Shown here: positions 1-5,675 of the stretch, one piece after another
Numbering within the stretch: the stretch's first letter is position 1
Layout: every line of letters starts with the position of its first letter
DNA from: Pirellulales bacterium
Lineage (GTDB): Bacteria; Planctomycetota; Planctomycetia; Pirellulales; JALHLM01
DNA length: 5,675 nucleotides
Direction: 5' to 3'
Assembly: GCA_022844585.1 (NCBI GenBank)
Contig: JALHLM010000245.1
Location: forward strand, 1 to 5,675
Notes under the pieces: model-generated
Told to the model about the DNA's origin: nothing
The model's input: only the letters and a program-made list of their open reading frames with translations
Database searches by the model: none
Position numbers and translations under genes: made by a program

Positions 1-354
<354 letters not shown>

Positions 355-356
355 AA

Positions 357-362
357 CTTCCT
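357..362 (-). promoter_or_regulatory. Possible ribosome binding site of typA
   Basis: On the minus strand the sequence AGGAAG ends 2 bases before the typA ATG, so its AGGA core is only 4 bases from the start. That is tight for a Shine-Dalgarno. It supports the chosen start weakly; the strong support is the protein alignment. Confidence 0.4.
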
Positions 363-473
363 GTGGCCAGGCCTCTGAATCCGAGAGAATCCATCAATCC
401 TACCCCGGTCCTGACCAACCGGATAGGCCACTTGGGATGAGGCCTTTGCCAGGGTTTCGCGAGCGCCGTCCGG

Positions 474-1355
474 CTACAAATCCTCTAAACGCTTTGGCCA
501 GAAGTCTTTAAGTAAGCGGGAAAGCGATCGGTCCGCCAGGATCTGCCCGCCCGTCTGGCAGCCGGCGCAGTAATTCGTCTCATTGTCCGCGTAGCGGATC
601 CGCTGCACCGGAGCATCGCAGGCAGGGCAGGGCATCCCAAACCGGCCATGGACCGCCATTTCGGGGCGAAACGCGGTGACGTGCTCCGGGAACCCGGCGC
701 CAGCTTCGGCCCGCAGCCGCACGATCCATTCCTGCAGGACCTCGCAAACCGCCGCATGCAGCCGGTCGATCTGGTCGCCCGCCAGTTTCTGGGAAAGTAG
801 AAAAGGGCTGAGCCGGGCCCGATGCAGAATCTCGTCGGAGTAAGCGTTCCCGATGCCGCTGAAGATTGTTGGGTCGGTCAACGCTCGTTTAAGCGTGTGA
901 TTCTTGGCCTGCAACCGCGCGGCGAATTCGTCGCGCGAAGCGGTCAGCACTTCGAGTCCGCCGGGATCGTGGCGTGCAACCGCCGCCTCGCCATGTTCCA
1001 GATGCAACGACGCCCTCCGCTTGGCGCCGGCCTCGGTCAGCAGCAACGTGCCGGAGGGAAAGTCGAAGGCGGCGAGCTGGAACTTTCCAGACAACTTAGC
1101 GCCGGGCGGTTTCCAATGCAGTCGCCCGGCAATCATCAAGTGCAGGACGATCCACAGCTCATCGTCCAACCCGATGGCGACCCGCTTACCAATCCGGCGT
1201 ATCGCCCGTACTCGCCGGCCATGGAACGCTTCGGGCGGCGGCTCGAAGGTCCGTAGTAAGAACGGCGAGTTTAATCGCAGGCCTTCCAGCGGCTCGCCGA
1301 CGAGGCGCTGTTCGAGGGCTTCGACGTAGACGGCGATATCCGGCATCTCGGGCAT
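474..1355 (-). CDS. Fpg/Nei-family DNA glycosylase (formamidopyrimidine-DNA glycosylase-like)
   Basis: This is a complete 293-residue base-excision-repair glycosylase/AP lyase, which would excise oxidised bases in the cytoplasm. The reading frame is open to an ATG at 1400, but I place the start at the ATG at 1355-1353. That start gives MPEMPDI, matching the MPELPEV start of the family with catalytic Pro2 and Glu3, and it puts the conserved lysine at exactly position 57 (RRIGKR). The H2TH region holds GIGNAYSDEIL (167-177) with the conserved Asn170. A C-terminal zinc finger has Cys243, Cys246, Cys263 and Cys266 (C-X2-C-X16-C-X2-C), followed by a tail of about 27 residues that E. coli Fpg lacks. 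Two deviations stand out: the usual HLGMSG probing loop reads HLMIAG (72-77), and the zinc-finger arginine that normally contacts DNA is replaced by Asn258. The protein therefore belongs to a divergent Fpg/Nei subfamily, and I do not assign mutM or nei. No clear Shine-Dalgarno is visible. Confidence 0.93.
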   Translation of the reverse strand: MPEMPDIAVYVEALEQRLVGEPLEGLRLNSPFLLRTFEPPPEAFHGRRVRAIRRIGKRVAIGLDDELWIVLHLMIAGRLHWKPPGAKLSGKFQLAAFDFPSGTLLLTEAGAKRRASLHLEHGEAAVARHDPGGLEVLTASRDEFAARLQAKNHTLKRALTDPTIFSGIGNAYSDEILHRARLSPFLLSQKLAGDQIDRLHAAVCEVLQEWIVRLRAEAGAGFPEHVTAFRPEMAVHGRFGMPCPACDAPVQRIRYADNETNYCAGCQTGGQILADRSLSRLLKDFWPKRLEDL

Positions 1356-1418
1356 GGCGCGATGCGAGTCTCGGAATCCGTATGCTAGTACGACGCGCAA
1401 GTGAACAACTGTGGACGT

Positions 1419-1443
1419 CGAGTTTAGATTGAGATGAAACTCG
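1419..1443. repeat. Inverted repeat, 7 bp arms, 11-base spacer
   Basis: CGAGTTT at 1419-1425 pairs perfectly with AAACTCG at 1437-1443. It lies 64 bp upstream of the glycosylase start and far upstream of terC. It could be an operator or a hairpin in the 5' leader of the glycosylase transcript. There is no T-run, so a terminator is unlikely. The sequence gives no way to choose between these. Confidence 0.45.
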
Positions 1444-1492
1444 CATGAGAGCCGGCGCGATGCAACTCAGCGTTTCAACTCAAGCGGCCGCC

Positions 1493-1518
1493 AGCGTCCT
1501 TGCTCCCTCGCTGACGCT
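1493..1518. repeat. Hairpin resembling a planctomycete intergenic repeat element
   Basis: AGCGTC (1493-1498) pairs with GACGCT (1513-1518) around a 14-base loop containing CTCCCTCGCT. The run from the loop to the following GGGCCAGTGT (about 1502-1530) resembles a short intergenic sequence that I recall recurring in planctomycete genomes, with a CCCTCGCT...ACGC core followed by a GGGCTAGTGT-like end. The pairing is seen directly. The repeat-family identity is from memory and only one copy lies in this window. Confidence 0.4.
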
Positions 1519-1546
1519 ATGGGCCAGTGTAGTTGATTCCGTCGTG

Positions 1547-1562
1547 GCACCAAACCTGGTGT
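1547..1562. repeat. Small hairpin upstream of terC
   Basis: CACCA (1548-1552) pairs with TGGTG (1557-1561) around the loop AACC, and a G-T pair at 1547/1562 could extend it. It lies directly before the palindrome at 1566-1577. It is short enough to be chance and is recorded as part of the structured leader region. Confidence 0.25.
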
Positions 1563-1565
1563 GCA

Positions 1566-1577
1566 AATCGGCCGATT
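1566..1577. repeat. 12 bp perfect palindrome upstream of terC
   Basis: AATCGGCCGATT is a perfect palindrome about 104 bp upstream of the terC start. A symmetric site between divergent genes is a plausible operator for a dimeric regulator. Its GGCC centre could instead pair with GGCCG at 1585-1589, forming an alternative stem. No regulator family can be named from it. Confidence 0.35.
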
Positions 1578-1680
1578 CAGGGCTGGCCGGGTTGGGAACT
1601 ATCGCAATCTCCCCCCGCCGGGCATAATCGCGGGTCATTCGGTCGCGCACTTCACCCAGCAGGGAACGAGCCTCGCCATT

Positions 1681-2742
1681 ATGGTTTGGGTCTGGATCGG
1701 CTTTATTCTGTTCATCCTGGCGATGCTGGCCCTCGATTTGGGGGTGTTGAACCGCGGCGCTCACGTCATCAGCGCGAAACAGGCGATGGGCTGGACCGTC
1801 TTTTGGGTCTTCCTGGCGATGTTGTTTAACGTCGCCGTGTATTTCATCTACGAACACCACTGGCAGGGCTTCGGCGCCGGCGGAAGAGCGATCGCGGCCA
1901 AGCAAGCCGCCGGTGAAGAACTGACCAAAGAAGAAGAGCATCTTAGGCGCTATTTGCCGGCCGATGGCAAGGAAGCCGCGATTCAGTTCTTTCTCGGCTA
2001 CCTGGTCGAGGAATCACTGAGCCTGGACAACATCTTCGTGATGGCGGTCATCTTCGCCAAGTTCCGCGTGCCGGCCAAGCACCAGCATCGCGTGCTGTTC
2101 TGGGGCATCATCGGCGCCCAGGTGATGCGCGGCATTATGATCGGCGCCGGCTCGGCGGTCATCCAGCAATGGCAGTGGATTACCTACGTCTTCGGCGCGT
2201 TCCTGATTTATACCGCCTTCAAGATGTACTTCAGCGGCGACGATGAGGTCGATCCGGAGAACAACTTGCTGGTGCGCTGGGCGCGGAAGTTATACCCGGT
2301 CACGCCCGGCTACGTCGAAGGAAAATTCTTTGTCCAGCATGAAGGGAAGCGGGCCATGACGCCGCTGTTCCTGGTGCTGCTGGTGATCGAAAGCACCGAC
2401 TTGCTGTTCGCCGTCGACTCCGTGCCGGCGGTGTTCGGCATCACACAGGATCCGTTCCTGGTGTTCACGTCGAACATCTTCGCCATCCTCGGCCTGCGCT
2501 CGATGTACTTCGCGCTGGCCGCCGTGTTGGAGAAATTCCGTTACCTGAAATACAGTCTCGTGTTTCTACTGGCGTTCATCGGCGTCAAGATGCTGTTGGT
2601 GTACTTCCATATCCACTTCTCGCCTGTGGTGTCGCTGGCGATTATCGGCGGCATCTTGGCTTCCGGGGTGATCGCTTCGATTTTGCGGCCGGAGGCGCAT
2701 GAGGAAGAAGTGGGGGAGAAGAGTAAAGGAGTAGAGAAGTAA
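1681..2742 (+). CDS. TerC-family integral membrane protein (Alx-like metal ion transporter candidate)
   Basis: This is a complete 353-residue TerC-family protein. Relatives are linked to tellurite resistance and, for Alx and related proteins, to manganese export. TerC hallmarks are present: LALDLGVLNRG near the N terminus with Asp19, EESLSLDNIFV (110-120) with two acidic residues and Asp116, IESTDLLFAVDSVPAV (236-251) with Glu237, Asp240 and Asp246, SNIFAILGLRSMYF (264-277), and several hydrophobic membrane segments. The acidic membrane residues are the expected ion-binding positions. I chose the ATG at 1681 because the open frame further upstream (to 1561) encodes residues unlike the family, while MVWVWIGFILF begins the first membrane helix. 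There is no good Shine-Dalgarno. Residues about 59-100 form a charged segment, rich in Lys, Glu and Ala, between the second and third membrane segments, longer than in typical TerC proteins. The C-terminal tail (EEEVGEKSKGVEK) is encoded by a polypurine tract. Confidence 0.93.
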   Translation: MVWVWIGFILFILAMLALDLGVLNRGAHVISAKQAMGWTVFWVFLAMLFNVAVYFIYEHHWQGFGAGGRAIAAKQAAGEELTKEEEHLRRYLPADGKEAAIQFFLGYLVEESLSLDNIFVMAVIFAKFRVPAKHQHRVLFWGIIGAQVMRGIMIGAGSAVIQQWQWITYVFGAFLIYTAFKMYFSGDDEVDPENNLLVRWARKLYPVTPGYVEGKFFVQHEGKRAMTPLFLVLLVIESTDLLFAVDSVPAVFGITQDPFLVFTSNIFAILGLRSMYFALAAVLEKFRYLKYSLVFLLAFIGVKMLLVYFHIHFSPVVSLAIIGGILASGVIASILRPEAHEEEVGEKSKGVEK

Positions 2743-2754
2743 AGGAGGGAGAGG
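2701..2754 (+). repeat. Polypurine tract with 10-base direct repeat at the end of terC
   Basis: Of these 54 bases, 50 are purines, the other four are T, and there is no C. The tract spans the last codons and stop of terC. AGTAAAGGAG occurs twice, at 2722-2731 and 2738-2747, with a 16-base period; the second copy includes the stop codon. It therefore carries several Shine-Dalgarno-like stretches and may have grown by slippage or local duplication. Confidence 0.7.
2743..2748 (+). promoter_or_regulatory. Orphan Shine-Dalgarno (AGGAGG) after the terC stop
   Basis: A perfect AGGAGG follows the terC stop codon immediately, but no ATG, GTG or TTG lies at a usable distance. The permease ATG is 55 bases downstream and the in-frame TTG is 37 bases downstream. 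It may be a by-product of the polypurine tract, or it may load ribosomes that re-initiate downstream. Confidence 0.4.
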
Positions 2755-2803
2755 CAGACGTCGCCGTTTTGTTGCGCTCATCCGTTTGTTCATTGCGCCT
2801 GCC

Positions 2804-4636
2804 ATGGGATTTGACGCTTATCTCAGTCTGACGGTGCTGGCGTTGGTGTTCGCCGCGCTGATGTTTACGCGCTTGGCGACGGACGTGATTCTGGTCGGCG
2901 CCGTGACGCTGCTCCTCGTATTCGGCGTATTGACGCCCGCCGAAGCGCTCAAAGGTCTGTCCAACGAGGGCATGGCCACCGTGGCAGTGTTGTTTGTCGT
3001 GGCCGCTGGCGTTCGGGAGACCGGCGGACTCGACGCGATCGCCCAGCGGATGCTTGGCCAGCCGAAATCGGTCGACGCGGCGATGTGGCGCGTGCTCGCC
3101 CCGGTCGCGGCGCTGAGCGCCTTCGTCAACAACACGCCGCTCGTGGCGATGATGATCCCGCCGATCAGCGAGTGGGCTAAGAAGTATCAGATGCCGGCTT
3201 CGAAGTTCATGATCCCGCTCAGTTACGCGGCGATCCTTGGCGGCACCTGTTCGTTGATTGGCACCAGCACGAACCTGGTCGTGCAAGGCCTGTTGATCGA
3301 CTACCAGAAAGAGGAATTCGAAGCCGCGAAAGGGCAGGGGGCCGCGGCCGTGACGGCGTCAGAGCCGCACTTCGGCATGGACTTATTTGATATCAGTTGG
3401 GTCGGCGTGCCCGCGGCGCTGATCGGTTGCACGTACATCTGGTTGTTCGGACGGCGGTTGTTGCCGGATCGGCGGCCGGCGATGGCGGTGCTCGACGACC
3501 CGCGTCAATACACCGTTGAGATGATGGTCGAACAGAGCTCGCCGCTCGACGGGAAGACGATCGAAGAAGCCGGGCTGCGCCACTTGCAGGGCGTCTATCT
3601 GGCGGAGATCGATCGCGGCGGCATCATTTTACCGGCCGTGTCCCCGCAAGAGCGTTTGCGCGGCGGTGATCGGTTGATGTTCGTCGGAATCGTGGATTCC
3701 GTCGTCGATCTCCAGCGCATTCGCGGCCTGGTGCCGGCAACGAATCAGGTGTTCAAGCTGGCCTCGCCGCGCTCGCTGCGCTGTTTGATTGAAGTCGCAG
3801 TGTCGGAACGCTGCCCCTTGGTCGGCAAGACGATTCGCGACGGCCGATTCCGCACGCACTACAACGCAGTCGTGCTGGCCGTGGCTAGGCAAGGCGAGCG
3901 ATTGAAGCAGAAGATCGGCGATATCGTCCTCGAACCGGCCGACGTGCTGCTCTTGGAAGCGCAGCCGTCGTTCGTCGATCAGCATCGCAACTCCCGCGAT
4001 TTCTTGGTGGTCAGCCGGCTCGACAATTCCAATCCGCTGCGGCACGAGAAGGCCTGGGTGTCGCTGGCCATCATGGCGGCGATGGTGCTGCTGGTGGCGT
4101 GCGGCGTGTTGACGATGCTCAAGGCCAGCATGTTGGCCGCCGGCGCGATGCTGTTCACGCGCTGCTGCACCGTTACGGCCGCGCGACGTGGCGTCGATTG
4201 GGAAGTGCTGCTGGCGATTTCCGCGTCGTTCGGACTGGCCGCGGCCTTGGAAAAAACCGGCGTGGCGGGCTTATTCGCCGAATCGTTCATCAGCCTGGGG
4301 CAAGGCAACGCTTGGGTCACGCTGGCAATCGTGTACACGGTCACCGTGATCGTTACGGAGCTGATCACCAACAACTCCGCGGCGGCGCTCATGTTTCCGT
4401 TGGCGATCGCGACGGCCAAGGATTTGGACGTGAACTACCTGCCGTTTGTCGTGGCCGTGATGATGGCCGCGTCGGCCGGCTTCGCGACGCCGATCGGCTA
4501 CCAAACCAACTTGATGGTCTACGGGCCCGGCGGCTATCGCTTCAGCGACTACGTGAAAATCGGCGTCCCGCTGGATATATTGATCGGCATCGTCACCGTC
4601 GCCATCACCCCCTTCGTGCCAGGCTGGGGGTTTTAG
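2804..4636 (+). CDS. SLC13/DASS-family permease with two RCK_C (TrkA-C) domains
   Basis: This is a complete 610-residue inner-membrane permease of the divalent anion:sodium symporter group, close in architecture to the sulfate or anion permeases that carry cytoplasmic TrkA-C domains. The first membrane half (about 5-216) has SAFVNNTPLVAMMIP (105-119) and GTSTNLVVQG (153-162), the re-entrant substrate and sodium site of the family. Two RCK_C-like domains follow, at about 237-310 (SSPLDGKTI...LRGGDRLMFVG) and about 325-387 (CPLVGKTI...LEPADVLLLEA). The second membrane half (about 405-606) repeats the site with TNNSAA (522-527) and ATPIGYQTN (561-569). The start could be TTG at 2786, but I prefer the ATG at 2804, which directly precedes the first hydrophobic segment. 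Neither start has a well-placed Shine-Dalgarno. The substrate cannot be read from the sequence; sulfate, phosphate-like anions or dicarboxylates are possible. The gene starts 61 bp after terC in the same direction, so co-transcription is plausible. Confidence 0.92.
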   Translation: MGFDAYLSLTVLALVFAALMFTRLATDVILVGAVTLLLVFGVLTPAEALKGLSNEGMATVAVLFVVAAGVRETGGLDAIAQRMLGQPKSVDAAMWRVLAPVAALSAFVNNTPLVAMMIPPISEWAKKYQMPASKFMIPLSYAAILGGTCSLIGTSTNLVVQGLLIDYQKEEFEAAKGQGAAAVTASEPHFGMDLFDISWVGVPAALIGCTYIWLFGRRLLPDRRPAMAVLDDPRQYTVEMMVEQSSPLDGKTIEEAGLRHLQGVYLAEIDRGGIILPAVSPQERLRGGDRLMFVGIVDSVVDLQRIRGLVPATNQVFKLASPRSLRCLIEVAVSERCPLVGKTIRDGRFRTHYNAVVLAVARQGERLKQKIGDIVLEPADVLLLEAQPSFVDQHRNSRDFLVVSRLDNSNPLRHEKAWVSLAIMAAMVLLVACGVLTMLKASMLAAGAMLFTRCCTVTAARRGVDWEVLLAISASFGLAAALEKTGVAGLFAESFISLGQGNAWVTLAIVYTVTVIVTELITNNSAAALMFPLAIATAKDLDVNYLPFVVAVMMAASAGFATPIGYQTNLMVYGPGGYRFSDYVKIGVPLDILIGIVTVAITPFVPGWGF

Positions 4637-4639
4637 GAA

Positions 4640-4657
4640 GTGATGAGTGCTCATCAC
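4640..4657. repeat. Perfect inverted repeat, 8 bp arms, between the two transporter genes
   Basis: GTGATGAG (4640-4647) and CTCATCAC (4650-4657) are perfect complements separated by two bases, starting 4 bases after the permease stop. No T-run follows, so it is not a standard intrinsic terminator. A two-base loop is too tight for a normal RNA hairpin (the inner pair would open), which makes a protein-binding DNA site at least as likely. An alternative pairing of AAGTGA (4638-4643) with TCACTT (4668-4673) is also possible. It may control the MFS gene that starts 58 bp further on. Confidence 0.55.
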
Positions 4658-4699
4658 GCCGCATTCGTCACTTGATTCGTCCCACCACGCTCTCCCGCC

Positions 4700-4703
4700 A
4701 GGA
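4700..4703 (+). promoter_or_regulatory. Possible ribosome binding site of the MFS gene
   Basis: AGGA lies 11 bases before the ATG at 4715, somewhat far but usable. It is the only Shine-Dalgarno-like sequence near this start and supports choosing it over the internal ATG at residue 15. Confidence 0.4.
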
Positions 4704-4714
4704 TTCCCCCGCTC

Positions 4715-5675
4715 ATGTCTGTACCCGCCGCGCCGCCTGAACCCCAGCGTCTGACGATGACTCACTGGCTGATCTGCGTCGTGGCGGCGATTGGGTTCGC
4801 GTTTGATACGTACGAACTGTTGATGGCGCCGCTCGTGGCGCCGTCGGCGCTGGCGCGGTTGTTGGGCGCCGACCCGTTCACCGCCGCGGGCAATGCCGAG
4901 ATCACGGCGTGGTACCGCAACATCCAGATGGCCAGCGGCTTATGCGGCGGCTTCTTCGGATTAATCGGCGGCTACCTGACCGATCGCTTCGGGCGCCGGC
5001 GCGTGCTGGTGTGGAGCATTCTGCTGTATGCTTTTTCCGCCTTCGCCGCGGGTTTCAGCACTAGCGTCTGGATGCTGCTCGTCCTGCGTTGTACGACGTT
5101 TATCGGCGTCTGCGTTGAATTTGTCGCCGCGGTCGCCTGGCTGGCTGAACTGTTCCCAAATCCGCGACAGCGCGAGTTGGTGTTGGGCTATACGCAAGCG
5201 TTCTCCAGTGTCGGCGGATTGCTGGTCACCGCCGCGTTCGCGCTCTGCAATCGTTACGCGGACTTGCTGCCGGCGATTCAGGGCGAACACGCCGCCTGGC
5301 GCTACACGCTTATCTCCGGGCTGATCCCGGCGATCCCGCTCATTCTGATTCGCCCCTTCATGCCGGAATCGCCGGCCTGGCAGAAGAAACGCGAAGCCGG
5401 CACTTTGCGTCGTCCGAGCATTGCGGAGTTGTTCGCGCCAGCGCTGCGGCGCACGACGATCGTCACGACGATTATGTTCGCCTGCACGTTGGGCACCGCG
5501 TTTGGCACCATTCAATTCGCGCCGCAGATTGTGCCGGGACTGGTGCCAGGCGTCGCGCGCTTGGGCAAGCTGCGGGCCGACTACGAAAAGTTGGAAAAGA
5601 CGTCGCCCGAAGCTCTCGCGATGCGGAAGGAAATCAAGGAGCTCAACGAGAAGCGGCTCAGCAACGTCGCTTCCG
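4715..5675 (+). CDS. Major facilitator superfamily (MFS) transporter, N-terminal part (cut by window edge)
   Basis: The frame is open from the ATG at 4715 to the right edge (320 codons plus one base). It encodes an MFS carrier resembling the metabolite:H+ symporter group. The first membrane helix contains GFAFDTYELLMAPLV (27-41) with charged Asp31 and Glu34. MFS motif A, GYLTDRFGRRR (86-96), lies between helices 2 and 3. Helix 4 has Arg125, Gly131 and Glu135 in a motif B-like arrangement. AELFP is at 144-148, and PESPAW (217-222) marks the end of helix 6. A seventh helix (about 248-268) follows. After it comes a hydrophilic, probably helical stretch rich in Lys, Glu and Leu (about 281-316) that ordinary MFS proteins do not have there; the frame continues past the edge. 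A hydrophilic loop at about 45-68 between helices 1 and 2 is also long. The substrate is unknown. The gene lies 78 bp after the permease gene in the same direction. Confidence 0.88.
   Translation, partial: MSVPAAPPEPQRLTMTHWLICVVAAIGFAFDTYELLMAPLVAPSALARLLGADPFTAAGNAEITAWYRNIQMASGLCGGFFGLIGGYLTDRFGRRRVLVWSILLYAFSAFAAGFSTSVWMLLVLRCTTFIGVCVEFVAAVAWLAELFPNPRQRELVLGYTQAFSSVGGLLVTAAFALCNRYADLLPAIQGEHAAWRYTLISGLIPAIPLILIRPFMPESPAWQKKREAGTLRRPSIAELFAPALRRTTIVTTIMFACTLGTAFGTIQFAPQIVPGLVPGVARLGKLRADYEKLEKTSPEALAMRKEIKELNEKRLSNVAS

Larger units (their letters stand above)
1356..1680. other. Divergent intergenic region between the glycosylase gene and terC
   Basis: These 325 bp separate two genes read in opposite directions, so they should contain promoters for both. 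I find no sigma-70 promoter with acceptable spacing and no known riboswitch. What it holds is structure: a 7+7 bp inverted repeat at 1419-1443, a 6+6 bp hairpin at 1493-1518, a small hairpin at 1547-1562, a 12 bp perfect palindrome at 1566-1577, and a 10-base direct repeat (GGCGCGATGC at 1356-1365 and 1454-1463). The short open frames crossing this stretch have no recognisable protein features and look like chance. The terC frame is open back to 1561, but the extra residues do not look like TerC. Confidence 0.7.

Noticed and set aside
1356..1400. Upstream ATG (1400) as the glycosylase start
   Set aside because: It would add 15 residues before the catalytic proline, which must be the second residue so that its amino group is free after Met removal.
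1380..1412. Promoter for the glycosylase gene on the minus strand (TTGTTC and TAGCAT)
   Set aside because: The spacing is 15 bases and both boxes are weak, so I do not support it.
1592..1628. Sigma-70 promoter for terC (TTGGGA at 1592-1597, CATAAT at 1623-1628)
   Set aside because: The -10-like box is good, but the -35-like box matches only 4 of 6 bases and the spacing is 25 bases, far from 17. The boxes are probably chance.
1440..1680. Possible yybP-ykoY manganese riboswitch upstream of terC
   Set aside because: This riboswitch often precedes TerC-family genes, so I looked for its conserved loops. I do not see the GGGGAGUA-like loop or the paired partner loop. A covariance-model search would settle it.
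2642..3286. 214-codon minus-strand open frame across the terC-permease junction
   Set aside because: Its composition (Arg, His, Gln) is typical of antisense frames, and it runs through two confident genes.
4640..4657. Intrinsic terminator after the permease gene
   Set aside because: The inverted repeat is perfect but has a two-base spacer and no following T-run, so a standard intrinsic terminator is not supported.
4099..4740. 213-codon plus-strand open frame overlapping the end of the permease and the MFS start
   Set aside because: It is Arg-rich and lacks any family signature, and it lies out of frame over the well-conserved second half of the permease. It is a shadow frame.
4961..5515. 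184-codon open frame on the minus strand opposite the MFS gene
   Set aside because: It is rich in Arg, Gln, Asp and Gly with no recognisable motif. It is the antisense shadow of a clear MFS coding frame in GC-rich DNA.

Overview
The window reads as chromosomal DNA from a GC-rich bacterium, most likely a planctomycete. That assignment rests on the wording of the TypA, TerC and MFS proteins, on weak or missing Shine-Dalgarno sequences, and on an intergenic element resembling ones I remember from planctomycete genomes. It is an inference from memory, not a computed placement. I see no phage, insertion sequence, CRISPR, tRNA or rRNA.

Layout. The left quarter is on the minus strand. It holds the first 118 codons of typA (translational GTPase TypA/BipA), which runs off the left edge. 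Upstream of typA, in the same direction, is a complete Fpg/Nei-family DNA glycosylase of 293 aa. A 325 bp divergent intergenic region (1356-1680) follows, with several inverted repeats but no convincing promoter or riboswitch. The rest is on the plus strand and encodes three membrane proteins in a row: a TerC-family protein (353 aa), an SLC13/DASS-type permease with two RCK_C (TrkA-C) domains inserted between its halves (610 aa), and an MFS transporter cut off by the right edge (320 codons seen). The terC to permease gap is 61 bp and contains an orphan Shine-Dalgarno inside a polypurine tract. The permease to MFS gap is 78 bp and contains a perfect 8+8 bp inverted repeat.

How the genes relate. 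typA (translation under stress) and the glycosylase (base excision repair) share a direction but no obvious pathway. The three plus-strand genes could be one transcription unit for ion and solute transport: a TerC metal-ion transporter candidate, a sodium-coupled anion permease with cytoplasmic regulatory domains, and an MFS carrier of unknown substrate. Their spacings (61 and 78 bp) are loose and the inverted repeat could separate the last gene, so co-transcription is only possible.

I found no clear sign of a previously undescribed system. The points most worth a second look are: the glycosylase, which keeps all catalytic residues but lacks the usual lesion-probing residues; the extra hydrophilic segments in TerC and in the MFS protein; the orphan Shine-Dalgarno with its polypurine tract and 10-base duplication; and the two intergenic inverted-repeat elements.
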